Assembly (NCBI GenBank): GCA_944470555.2
Contig: OX104128.1
Span: 62,875,257 to 62,939,256, forward strand
Origin: Heterobilharzia americana
Lineage: Eukaryota; Platyhelminthes; Trematoda; Strigeidida; Schistosomatidae
Direction of reading: 5' to 3'
DNA length: 64,000 bases
Shown here piece by piece: positions 54,440 through 64,000 of this stretch. Numbering within the stretch: position 1 is the stretch's first letter; each line of letters starts with the position of its first letter. A program made the translations under genes and the position numbers. The notes below the pieces were generated by a model. That model saw only the letters and a program-made list of their open reading frames with translations, did no database searches and was not told the origin of the DNA.

Positions 54440-55500
54440 TCCTTTCACAAACAATTGGATCAGGGAAGCTTCTAAAATGTACGGAAGGTGACAGTTCTAT
54501 TTGATGGTATCCTATATCTTAAAGCTTGACGGAATAGCAATGGGCAGTCCACTAGGCTTTATATTGGCGGATCTTTTCATGGCCAACCTTATACTGAGAA
54601 AGCGAAAATGTGCAGGTGGTGAAACAACATCCTAACTCATATACATGAATGATACAATCATTGTATGTAAGAATTTACACCACGCACCACATCTGCTTGC
54701 ACTAACCTCTATCTTCAGACTGTCTATTCTCTCACACAATTTTGTCTACCTTGATATCATTCCTTTTCTATCCACTTTTTCTTTGTTTACTTCTGTGAAG
54801 TGTGGCAACTTGAACTAATGCATCACTTATGTGCGAGGTTCTACGCTGATGTTGTCATTCCCCTCGGTGTCTTCAGTAGTCCATACAAAAACACTAACTT
54901 CACAATGGAACAAGAAGACAGTGGTAAACCCAACTTTCTTCATGACAGCATTTAAAGAAGAACTGATGGTACACTTCAAAGACCTATCCATAGAAAAGGT
55001 ACACACAATTTCTCTTACCATAAATTTAACAGCTTCTGTCTAGTCAACTACAAAAAATCTAGTTAAGAATCTGTACAGCAAGAAGAATACGCTCAATAGA
55101 TAAATTACAAGCGGAATTATTGCTTCTTAAGAAGTATCTTGAAGGAAATGGATACCCACAAAGATTCATCAATGGATATGACAGAAGAGAATGCAGTAAA
55201 TTTGAGAAAACAACAGTCACCAAGAAACTGGTCTTCATTCAATTCGAATTCAATGGTAATGACACAGCTGTGATGATAAACCAAGGAAAGCACACCACAT
55301 TGTCTGGGAAGCATCTCACAGTAGAACTAGTTCCCATGTCCTGATCTTCTTGCTCTCTGGGACGATCGAAATTCGAATGGTGCCACTCATATGTTACGTC
55401 CAATTGTGTGCATCAATTCACATGCAGTTGGTGAAGACTCTGAATTGGGAGAACAGAAAAAAGAGCTGAACTTCGACATTCTGAGATTGTCTCTCAGAGC
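54440..55500 (+). mobile_element. Penelope-like retroelement fragment, interrupted
   Basis: The plus strand reads 'LDGIAMGSPLGFILADLFMA' then 'NLILRKRK', the M-G-S-P-L-G-P-x-L-A-D-x-F RT motif that is diagnostic of Penelope-like elements. It is followed by 'LIYMNDTIIVCKN', where Y-V-D-D-T is expected, so one catalytic Asp is Asn. At 54,717-54,863 an RTE tail interrupts. The Penelope frame resumes with 'TSQWNKKTVVNPTFFM' and then 'LEGNGYPQRFI' (N-G-Y-P-x-x-F-I) at 55,120-55,344. No GIY-YIG domain was seen here. Confidence 0.7.
54717..54863 (+). repeat. RTE 3'-tail segment nested in the Penelope element
   Basis: 'ctcacacaattttgtctacc' through 'gtgaagtgtggcaacttgaa' and 'gtgcgaggttctacgctgat' matches the tail at 1-110 and reversed copies at 24.7-24.9 kb. 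Penelope coding motifs lie on both sides. Confidence 0.6.
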
Positions 55501-56189
55501 CTACGATTGAGATGAGTGAGTGTCTTCATTAGTCCACGTGATAGGATTTAACAGCTATTAGGACACCAAGTAGGTGTCTGAGAATCGTTCAAGATTATCA
55601 ACAAACAGACTAATTCAAGTCTTCTTCGCTTCACTGAAGCTATTGTATTGGTTTACCTGAAGTCAGATTTATATGTTCGAAAGAAGATTGTCGTCAGTCT
55701 TTCAGCTTTCCTTGTCACCCAATTTCTAAACCACATACTCATTTGGTCAAATCATTATGCTGCCATTAGATTTCCAGTCAACTCTAAAATCCGGTCATAA
55801 TTAACTGAATCCTACTCATTATGTTCTATTACATTTTGATTTCTGACTACTACTAACTAATGTGGCCATTGACTTAATTAATTGCATGTCCTAAATTTCA
55901 CAGTATTAGTTTTGCTGGATCCATCCAATTTTCCGAGAATTTTTCATTTTAGTAGGATGTATGTTTATGACATCATTACATGATATTTTGACTTTATTTC
56001 AATTCGGATGGTATCCTTACTTCACTATGTCGTAGTTTGTTTTTGTTAGTGATGTGACAGAACTGAAGTGGGTTAGTATTGTATTGTAATTTGTCATTGT
56101 TAATATTGTAGGAGGTGATTAGAAGAGGTGAAATAATAAAATGTATCCAAAATAACCTGCTACAGTGTTTGTTTCCATTCCCTTAATTT

Positions 56190-56720
56190 CATTTGTGCTG
56201 CTGCGACATCTTCGCACGTCCACTCGCAGCTTTCTTGACACCCTGTGATACCTCTATGAAAATTGCATTACCACTTGGGTCTTGGCCTGACATACTCCAT
56301 ACCTGTCTAATCCGCTTCAATCAGTTAAGTTTTTCAACCTCATCAGATGACTTGACTTCCTTTCTTCGCTTAACCTCAGCATTGCATCCAGATTAATTCT
56401 ATCAAAAGTGAGTAGTGTTACAAGGACATTTATGTTCAAAAATCTGTAATCTCTTTGTATCTTTTATTTTTAACGGCTGTCTCAAAGACGTAATATAGGG
56501 TACAGCAGATCGCAGCGGGCTTCCCTGGTGGGCACTATTACTTGGCGCAGAATTCAATGAAATCCAACCTACATCTCTTTACATGGATACAAGACAGCTA
56601 CGGTCCTCTTACCACAGTCAAAAACTGCTCCAACATCTTCTGATTGACAGAGTTAAATTCCATCTATAGATCAAGAAATATAGCAGGTATCGAGCGCCGA
56701 TGCATTCTGTGCCTTAGCTG
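56190..56720 (-). mobile_element. RTE-type LINE fragment, heavily decayed
   Basis: It shows minus-strand similarity to the C-terminal RTE block (56,260-56,400). The 'agatcaagaaatatagcagg' sequence near 56,670 corresponds to 'aggtcaggaaatatggcaag' in the 26.5 kb copy. No motif is intact. Confidence 0.4.
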
Positions 56721-57479
56721 AATGTGTGCTTTAAATCAGAATTGATTTAAAGCCTCAGTGTTTACATAAAGAAAAGCGTACAGTCGTTTAATCGGATATG
56801 AATAACGTTAGTTTAGCTCACCAAGGATTTTAGTTATCCATCTGGTTTGGCTTAACAACCATATATCGAAATTTTCGAACTAGCCATTTCATCTAAAAAC
56901 TTGACGTACGATCTGTGACAGAGTAATAGGACTTATAGATGTCTTAGCTGGTCTCGAAAAAATGAATATAGAGATGAAAATAGGTTGACTAAGCTTAAAT
57001 AAAGTGGAAAACCCATACCCCATGAAATGACTATGACGCATGTGGGGTGGTGTATACACTAACAAGGTACAATACTACACTGATAAATTGTTATCTTGTT
57101 TCAACTGTAATGTTTGTCGATAACGAATTTGCAATAGTTTTACATCTGAATTCTTGAAAAACTGGTTTTTTGAGATCACAACTACGGTCCCATTGAACTT
57201 CATATACCAGTATCTGCCGATATCATTTTCAATTTGACTGTGATGAATTGAATAATTTCACATCTTCGTTCCACTGTTATTTGAAGCGTATAAGAAGATT
57301 GTTAATACATATTTGCGCTTGCTTAAGTTGTAGACACTACACATAGTATAATCTCTTTTATCCGTAATCATAGAAGGCTGAACAAAGATATACCTTGTTA
57401 GTCAGTTTTAAATGAACAGAGTTCATAAATCTATATTCAGGTGTGCACAGTCCAAACTAATTCTACTCATGTATGAATT

Positions 57480-57595
57480 TCTGTTATATGCCAGGTAGCA
57501 ACATTAGCCCTCACATAATATGTGTTGCTCATCGCCTACTAAATGGTTATGCATAAGGTTGCTGAGTGCGTTTCGTTCGTTCGGTGACCGAAATA
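57480..57595 (+). repeat. SINE family B fragment
   Basis: 'ccctcacataatatgtgttg' and 'ctcatcgcctacta', then 'gttgctgagtgcgtttcg', match 43.3, 51.6 and 52.9 kb. The tRNA-like head is missing. Confidence 0.5.
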
Positions 57596-58059
57596 TTTAC
57601 TTGGTTAATATCGAATGTTAGTCAGTCCCTGTCATTATATTCAAGATTGAGTTTATCTAGACTAATAACCAAGTCTCAGACATTTTATGCAACCCAAATG
57701 AAACCAAATAAGCCTTCTGCATTCGACTAACAACCATTGTTCTTTATTTCTGGAACGTGATTTAAGGTTCTATCAAGTCATTCACACAAAACAACCGTTT
57801 ACCAGCAGTAATAGACGTGACTGGTCGTCCATATCAGTACCAAAGGTTACAAGCGGTAATAACTTCAATTTTCTGTTTATTACTAGTGTCATCTTTATAG
57901 TGCTTGATAGTATGTATAGTAATCACCGGAGTTGGAACAGAATCGAATTTCATGTACAATTATCTTACATAATCCTTTCCTTTCAGGGAAATTTGGCATC
58001 AGTATATTACTGGTTTCATGAATACCACAAATACCGCGCACTGTTGCATAGTAATTAGC

Positions 58060-58260
58060 TCATTCATCTTGGTGACTAGCAGGGGAATTCAGGACGCCCG
58101 TTCCATCCTGTTTAGGATTCCTCATCTGCATGTAACTTCTCTTCAGTGAGTGATGTTGTTCCCACCAAAACATGAACCAAGCACCCGTCGCTTCAAACGC
58201 TGAGGCGTTATCCACTGTGGCACAGAAACCACCTCTTTTCCAAAGGGTATCAGTCATTGT
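58060..58260 (-). repeat. Sm-alpha-like SINE, reversed copy
   Basis: The minus strand reads 'ccacagtggataacgcctca', then 'ggtgggaacaacatcactca', then 'cagatgaggaatcctaaaca', 'ggatggaacgggcgtcctga' and 'attccc'. The hammerhead blocks read CAGATGA and GGAA, so the ribozyme is inactive. The GTC triplet is kept. Confidence 0.6.
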
Positions 58261-58379
58261 TTTGGCACTTGTAATCTCAAGTTGTCAGAGTGAACTGAGT
58301 TGCCTAACTTCTGTCCACCGATGGGATCCTATGCGGATTTCTTGAAACTGCTGGATGTTCATGATTTTGTATTCATCTC

Positions 58380-58590
58380 ACCGTATAGCAACGGGAAATT
58401 GCAATTATCAAAACAGCAACTGATGTCCTTTGCACGACAGATAGCTCCCGTGCCCCAGTAGCCTAGTGGATGTTTGAAACGACAGGTACTGGGTTCCAGT
58501 GGGAGAAACATTACTCACCAGAGTAGGGTATATACAACTTAAGAGTCCTAAATAAGACTAAACACGCACATGGATCCCATTACTAGCCAT
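58380..58590 (+). repeat. Sm-alpha-like SINE, direct copy
   Basis: The leader 'accgtatagcaacgggaaat' is followed by 'gccccagtagcctagtggat', 'gggttccagtgggag' and the hammerhead position 'acaacttaagagtcctaaat' then 'aagactaaacacgc'. The core blocks read CTTAAGA and TAAA, so it is inactive. It lies in opposite orientation to the copy 120 bases upstream. Confidence 0.6.
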
Positions 58591-58980
58591 CAAGATAAAC
58601 ACAAAATCATCATTACCAGGCAGTATCGAGGCATTCGTATAGGACCTCATCTGCCAACGGAGGTCGAGCGATTCTGCATAGTAACGGGAAACAACACCTT
58701 TAGCAAAACAGCATGGAATCATTTTATTTAACGGTTTCTCATCAGCTTCTTGAGACCTAAAACACTTTACTAACCCAAGTTCACCACAAAATTTCGGAGA
58801 GCTAACCATTAATTAAAACAATACGAACACAAAACGGCACATGTTTTGTTGTATGTTTGTTCGAACACTGAATAAAAATGTTAACAAGGATTATTGAATA
58901 ACCATAATTGAGAACAAGATGAGAACCAAAGCATTTCTTTTATAGACTAGTTGTACAAGTAATTTTATCTGTTCAGTGAT

Positions 58981-59339
58981 TCAATAGATATTTGTTCGTA
59001 TGTTTTGGTGCTGCTGATGATATGGATGTAGATATCTTGTCTTTATTGTATTTGTCGATTGTCCAATAACTGATGGAGATTCCGAATACCATGAATTCAT
59101 GAGATTTACATCATTGTTTTCATTACTACTGTTATTGTTATCAGTAGTAATATTCATGTTGATGGCATTTGTAGATGTTTCGCCCAGTAATGGATTATTC
59201 GGATTACAATAAGCATTGAAATCAAACTGTTGAGATTTTTGTATTGGGTAGGATAAATCACTTTTTTGGTAGCACTTTGGCACTGATGATGAGGCAGAAG
59301 GTGGGAAAACCTGTACACTACATCCAGTTCCATTGACAC
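58981..59339 (-). CDS. Neuroligin-like membrane protein, last exon (cytoplasmic tail)
   Basis: The acceptor tctcag lies at 59,340-59,345 on the minus strand. The exon begins with two bases that complete the codon left by the 60,527 exon (G|GT), so the splice is phase-perfect. It encodes about 118 residues of low-complexity tail: 'VNGTGCSVQVFPPSASSSVP', then an Asn-rich tract near 'MNITTDNNNSSNENN' and a His/Gln-rich end, 'PYHQQHQNIRTNIY'. A single intracellular tail exon is normal for neuroligins. The terminal TNIY is not the usual vertebrate PDZ ligand (S-T-T-R-V). Confidence 0.6.
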
Positions 59340-60526
59340 CTGAGACCAAAACAGAGGAGATTGTTAGTCATTCGATGACATTACACTAAGTTGCTTTAGA
59401 TAATGGATTTGTTGTTAAATAGAATGATCGTCATACTTTCTGAAAAGTTCAAGTATTTGGGTTTGATAACAACTTGACGTTTATCAGTGGCTATCTGAGG
59501 ACAGTCACTTAATTTTTTCTAAGTTACCGACGCTGGTAGCGGTGAGACTGTAAGAATAACTTCATAACTTATATATGTCTAGAATTAGAGAAGCTTGTCA
59601 ATTTTTGAAGAGTAATAGTTCACTTAGAGAATGAGTAAAGCTACTGATTGCCTTGAAAGATAGAAAATGCCTTAGTGTAATCAAGTGTATAATACATAAC
59701 GGAAGTTAGTTATCAGCAAATTGAACTGAAGAAGAAATGGATCTTTTTCTAGTCAATCTTGGTCAGTAAACTAGTACTCACTGGACTGCAGATATACTTA
59801 GCCAGCTAATAACCTTAAAATGATGTGAAACAAATCTCGTATCTAATTGTTCACTATAAGATGACATCAAAAATACACAGATTAGTTATATTATTTAGTC
59901 AGACTATGATAGCTTTTCGCTTTCTTCTAATTAGAGACTTCTGAAGATTCTTGAATTACTGGTTGAAAAAGTCTTCTGTTTACCCTTGTCAACTTGATTT
60001 ACGCGTTAAATTTTGCTTGCTGATGGAAAACCGTATACTTCAATCAGTTGATTATGAGATAACTTCATAAAATCTTTCTGCAACCCAAGTTTTTGCGTCA
60101 CCATCAATCGTCAACACAAACAGTTTCACCAATCATGAATTGTAAATCGAAGACTTCAGTCGACAAATAACTATAATTTAACAACCGTCATTACTAAAGA
60201 GTAATCTAATATTTCTATCACAATTTTTTGTTTGCATATCAGTATGGAAATATAACTAAGAATCATTTCTCTGATGAAAATCCTCTCTTTAGTAAAAATT
60301 TGTTGACACTCGAAAGCAACATTAACCACTGTCTTCTTTACCTCTTCGAAAAAAGTGAGAATCAAAGGATTATTATCAGTTTTTATAAAAACAAGTGTTC
60401 CATTTTGAGTGTCTCAACAAACAAAGTTTATCATCCAGGATGAAAAGAGAAGATTTAAACTGTAGTAAACAGTGAACTACAAATGACATTGATGAGAAAA
60501 TAACCTTATAGCAACTTCACCTATAC

Positions 60527-60962
60527 CTGTATTACTGATATTTCTGGCATCCTTGTATTGCATTGACCAAGATTCTTTTTTATTCAGCGAAACAGTATGG
60601 TGTAAAGGTTTTTGACATAAAGCATCCAATTCTTCATTTCCTGGTACAATTGATGATGTTTTCATTGTAGATTTTGATTGTTGAGGAAGATTGACACTTC
60701 GTGATTGGTGTGTTTGGTGATAAATTGCTATGAATATTAAGGTGTTGAGCAGAAATAATATTGAACCTGCTCCGATAATCCATAATAAAGTTGAGTGAGA
60801 ATACGATGAATACCCTGATATTAAAAACTGTGAATTTGACTGGATCTCTTTGTCTAGGCTTTCAATGTTTGAATGAAATTCTACTGATGAGTTGAAGTTG
60901 ACCAACAAATTATTGTTTTCAGATGTTGACATTACCACAGTATTGGAGTAATCATCATTTCC
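60527..60962 (-). CDS. Neuroligin-like membrane protein, penultimate exon (TM segment)
   Basis: It is a phase-0 start after an acceptor (cttcatag) and ends at a gtatag donor. About 145 residues: an extracellular stalk rich in Ser/Asn with N-glycosylation sequons, a transmembrane helix 'LLWIIGAGSILFLLNTLIFI' continuing AIYHQ, then a tail with 'GNEELDALCQKPLHH'. In neuroligins the TM is followed by F-L-N-x-L-A-F-x-A-x-Y-Y and an E-E-E-L-x-x-L-Q-x-x-x-x-H-H motif. The resemblance in order and spacing is the basis for the call. Neuroligins are synaptic adhesion proteins with an inactive cholinesterase-like ectodomain, which would lie upstream, outside the window or in unseen exons. Gliotactin or another cholinesterase-like adhesion protein is the alternative. 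Confidence 0.5.
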
Positions 60963-60999
60963 CTATGAAGTAATTGGAAACATAACAAGAAGAATAATT

Positions 61000-62900
61000 A
61001 TAAGATAATCTACTTCAGATGCTATTTGATTCCTGGATAGTTTTCATCATTGGCTCATGTCTATTCGATAACCACCAGGACTAGTGTTCAATAAACAGCT
61101 GTAATGTCACAGTTTAAGACACCTTCCTAAAGTTCCTTAATGATTGAATACAGGATTTAGCTGCATACGTCAAGTCTTGTAATGAACAGGTTACAGTTCG
61201 ACTACTGGGTCAGAACTCAATAGTCTGCTTACTTAAACTTCTTTCATTTCACGATATAATGTTGGCATCACGAGGTAATCACAAGTCACCACTTACCACT
61301 AGAAATTCAGGAGATCTATCATAAGGAAAAACTGAATACATAGGAATAATTCATTTTATTATGTTAAAATTCATATAACTAGCAGCCTAAAACTGAGTTC
61401 CTATATTTGCCAACTTCCCAGATCTCTTGAAGACCACGTAACTCTTATTTTTCAACTATGGGTTCAAAACACGTTTGTTCAATTTCTCATTTCGCTTTTG
61501 ATATGATGTATTTGATCAGTGAACAGTCACGTATGGTCTCTCTTTTCCAATTGTCCTCACAATATATTTCTTTTTCACATTATATTCACCCCGAACTTGT
61601 GGCTTCATTTTTCCCTACCACGAAACTCGACTGACAGTGTTACGTCATTCGACTTAATACTATTTCTGGGGTCAACAAATTCATGTGTAATAGTGAATAC
61701 TAGACGACGATGTGTAGTGGTGGTCATCTTACTTAACAGACTTACGATGGTTGGAAACATGTGACACTGCAGTCCAACTCTGCGGTTGAATGAGAGTGTG
61801 CTGACACCAAGAAAAGATAGTTCTCTGCTCGATATCTGATGGTGGCATGGGAGCGTACTAGTGAGGGTCAGCAAACTAATACGAAGTAGCTATCTGGTAC
61901 TCTATAGTTTTAAATGGTTCTCAGAATGTTTCCAAACCACCATAACGAAAATTTATTTTGAAAGAGCACTCATAAACATGTGATGATAATTTGCAGAGTT
62001 GAATAACCGCTGAAATACATTGTACTGGTCTGCCTACTTTTTATTCATGAAAGCAAATGAAGCATGGAGTGTTGAAAGCTTCCTTATCTACTTATTTTAA
62101 TCTACGAATATCTCAAAATACTGATCAAAACATCTGGATTGTTGATTCAATTATCAGTTTGCAACGAATTGACTGTAATTTGGTGAAAATGATAAAAATA
62201 TAATTTCAGATGTGATATGATTTGCAACTTTTGGGAAATAGTTGGTCAGTTTCATCTTGAAAAAAAAATATAGCCGAAAATTACTAACTAGTTGAAAAAA
62301 TTCTGTAAACAATTGAATTTCGGCTTGTTTAGTTCATATACTCACTGACCATATATGGTAAAAGTTGTGGACCATAAATAGTTATGCCAATTTTTAAATT
62401 ATTTTCAAGTGTCAAGCCGAGTATACGAGGCTAGTCAATTTAGAGGGTATCAGAAAAGGGCTGCATTTATCCTCGTTGAATAGATAACATTCATGAGACG
62501 CTTGCGTAAAGTTGTTGCTCAGGTGGATGATTTTGGTGGTGCTACATTCTCTTAGATTGATGTTTTAATCGCAAAACTTTCATCATCTATTTGGACAATA
62601 CCAACATTAAGTGCAATATAAAGTAAGTTATTGGGATTTCTTTGGGTTTCAGTAGCCTATCTTAACGGGGTAGCGTGTGGTTGGTAGTTTTATTGATCAC
62701 TGTACCACAGAATTTCCTGTTAATCAAATCTCTAACTATCTCCTAACCTTGTTGTATATGTTACGTTTTCTTCATAGAAAAGTGGGGTCTGTTTCTTTAC
62801 ACCTCTTGATTACACTGCTTGAAAGGAGTGCCAACCTTTTAGATAGTTCAAGATTTCTGTGTAAAAAAAGTCAAATTTATGTTCACAGTTGCCCACATAC
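61000..62900. other. Probable intron of the neuroligin-like gene, nothing recognised
   Basis: I searched the minus strand for cholinesterase-type exons and found none. An 89-codon minus-strand frame at 61,605-61,874 has no known motif. Confidence 0.3.
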
Positions 62901-62929
62901 ACTGAAATAGTAGATGATACGCCGTTTCG

Positions 62930-63184
62930 TCACATTACCAACTGATGTTCGCTCAAACGAAGATGATTATGAAGGAGTACGTTGTAGTGTATATTACAGT
63001 GACAGCAACTAACTTTGTAAATTATATTTGGTTTGTCTTCCTTAACTGTTATTTTCATCGGAGTACATAATGTAACATGGAGAAAATGTTTGGTCTTATG
63101 CACTATATCAGTGTCAATTAATCTGAGTAGTTCTGTCAACTGGTGTCTTACGTTGGGAACTCCCAGTTCCTTAAAGAAATGCAT
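62930..63184 (-). mobile_element. Penelope-like element, GIY-YIG-region relic
   Basis: The minus strand reads 'TVKEDKPNIIYKVSCCHCNI' then 'HYNVLLHNHLRLSEHQLVM'. In Penelope-like elements the C-terminal region has N-I-V-Y-K-x-x-C-x-x-C-x-x-x-Y-I-G-x-T before a GIY-YIG endonuclease core with R-x-x-E-H. The C-x-x-C and EH are visible, but Y-I-G-x-T is replaced. The copy is a dead fragment. Confidence 0.65.
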
Positions 63185-63239
63185 AGATGTAATAATTTCG
63201 GTTTGGAGGTTTTCGGGGATTTATTTATTGATTTGAAGT

Positions 63240-63420
63240 TATTATTCACCATGGAATGACATCAGATGTAGAACCACTGGAAACGTGAGAACTGGATAGC
63301 TGTTTCGCCGTGGCATAGGACTCTTCAGTAGTACGCAGGCATGACTACGCCAGGTATGGAACCTAGGATTTTCACCTTCCACACCCAGCACGTCACCAAT
63401 AGACCACTTGGTTGGAATCT
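63240..63420 (-). repeat. Repeat with hammerhead-like motif, core blocks intact
   Basis: On the minus strand CTGAAGA (63,322-63,328), a stem II segment (63,307-63,321), GAAA (63,303-63,306) and an ATC triplet follow in the correct order. This matches CTGANGA / GAAA / NUH. Stem II is short (about three pairs) and stem I is imperfect. It belongs to the same repeat family as 43.9, 44.3 and 63.8 kb. Confidence 0.5.
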
Positions 63421-63659
63421 AGGGTCCAAATTTTCCTACTCCTGAATACCGACTTGAAATCAACAAAATCCCTATAAACCTTCAGACTAAAGATACTCTC
63501 TAATATCCATTAGTGACTTTCTTCAAGATGAGATACCTCAAGTTCTAATGAGAAGTCACGGCCTGTGTTGTGAAAATCAAGTCGGGCACGCGGACAGTTA
63601 CTCAACGATGGCACTAGATAGATGATGCGCTATATCGTGAACTGACGGAAGTAGGAAAA

Positions 63660-63860
63660 TGTAGACTATTGACTTTCGACCCAAGTGGCTCAACTGTAAC
63701 GTGCCGGTCGCGGTACCTGAAGGTCCTGGATTCTATCGCCGGGGGATCTTAGATTCACACTGCTGAGGCGCCTATACTGGACAAAAACAGCCGTTCAGTG
63801 CTCCCAGGTTTTCAGTGCTTCTCCACTTCATATCGGTTGGTGATGAATACCAAGTAAATT
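63660..63860 (+). repeat. Second repeat with hammerhead-domain remnant
   Basis: 'aagtggctcaactgtaacgt' (tRNA-like head), 'tcctggattctatcgcc', then 'cactgctgaggcgcctatac' and 'tggacaaaaacagccgttca' and 'gtgctcccagg'. The blocks read CTGAGGC and AAAA, so it is inactive. It lies in the opposite orientation to the 63.3 kb copy. Confidence 0.5.
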
Positions 63861-63869
63861 ATTATGTTA

Positions 63870-64000
63870 TTGTTTATCCCTTGGGTTCCTAATGGAACAT
63901 AGGGCTTCAGTAACACGTCTCCATTCCACTATGTTCTCTGAAAGCTTTTCAACCTGCATCCACGACTGCCCACAAGCTCTCATTTCCTCCTCACACCATC
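63870..64000 (-). mobile_element. SR2/RTE-like LINE 3' end, cut by the window edge
   Basis: The reverse complement gives the conserved tail (ttcc-ttaggaacccaaggg) and the decayed C-terminal coding block seen at 39,090-39,350. It continues past the window. Confidence 0.65.

Noticed and set aside
61605..61874. 89-codon minus-strand frame near the neuroligin-like exons
   Set aside because: It has no cholinesterase-domain motif and does not join the 60,962 acceptor. Probably repeat-derived.
1..64000. PEX1 or PEX6 as identity of the double-AAA+ gene
   Set aside because: PEX1 has a longer protein with a different C-terminus, and its D2 Walker A is GPPGTGKT. The CSKTM Walker A, the HLTQAK helix and the length fit AFG2 better. 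A tree would decide.
1..64000. CRISPR arrays, bacterial operons, rRNA genes, LTR retrotransposons
   Set aside because: I looked for regularly spaced repeats, Shine-Dalgarno/operon structure, rRNA core sequences and LTR pairs with gag-pol motifs, and saw none that I could support.

Overview
This 64 kb window is AT-rich, intron-rich invertebrate DNA that almost certainly comes from a blood fluke (Schistosoma or a close relative). The evidence is the repeat fauna. There are Sm-alpha-like tRNA-derived SINEs with hammerhead-ribozyme remnants, RTE/SR2-type, CR1/Jockey-type and Penelope-type retroelements, several tRNA-headed SINEs, and small host exons separated by multi-kilobase introns packed with these elements. 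Nothing looks bacterial: no operons, no CRISPR array and no long host ORFs.

Layout. 1-22,700 is repeat-dominated. It holds an RTE scrap at the left edge, SINE copies at 1.4-1.8 kb, the 3' end of a CR1-like LINE at 2.44-3.14 kb, about 12 kb without anything I can support (3.15-15.4 kb), and one large minus-strand CR1-like LINE at 15.4-20.1 kb whose endonuclease-RT ORF is broken by a single in-frame stop. 23,051-50,043 (+) is a nine-exon host gene that I reconstructed by splice-site phase. It is a double-AAA+ ATPase of the CDC48/AFG2 (SPATA5) group, about 869 residues, with a degenerate first ATPase domain, an intact second one, and an unexpected hydrophobic segment at the extreme C-terminus. 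Its D2 Walker A exon carries two one-base deletions in this sequence. Its introns hold several decayed minus-strand RTE elements, SINEs and foldback elements.

50-58 kb is again repeats: an SR2-like RT relic, a two-copy unit, a MITE-like element with long inverted repeats, a tRNA-like SINE head, and a Penelope-like element interrupted by an RTE tail. 58,981-60,962 (-) holds the last two exons of a second host gene: a transmembrane segment plus cytoplasmic tail that resembles neuroligin-type cholinesterase-like adhesion proteins. The right edge carries Penelope and SR2 scraps and a hammerhead-like repeat.

The most interesting items are: (1) the AAA+ protein with a pseudo-ATPase D1 and a possible C-terminal membrane anchor; (2) the paired frameshifts in its key catalytic exon; (3) a 437-bp foldback insertion with 12-bp target duplications inside an RTE relic; (4) two more long inverted-repeat elements; (5) hammerhead-like motifs from two repeat families, one with an intact-looking core. 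All gene models and family calls come from reading the sequence only; no alignment or folding was run.
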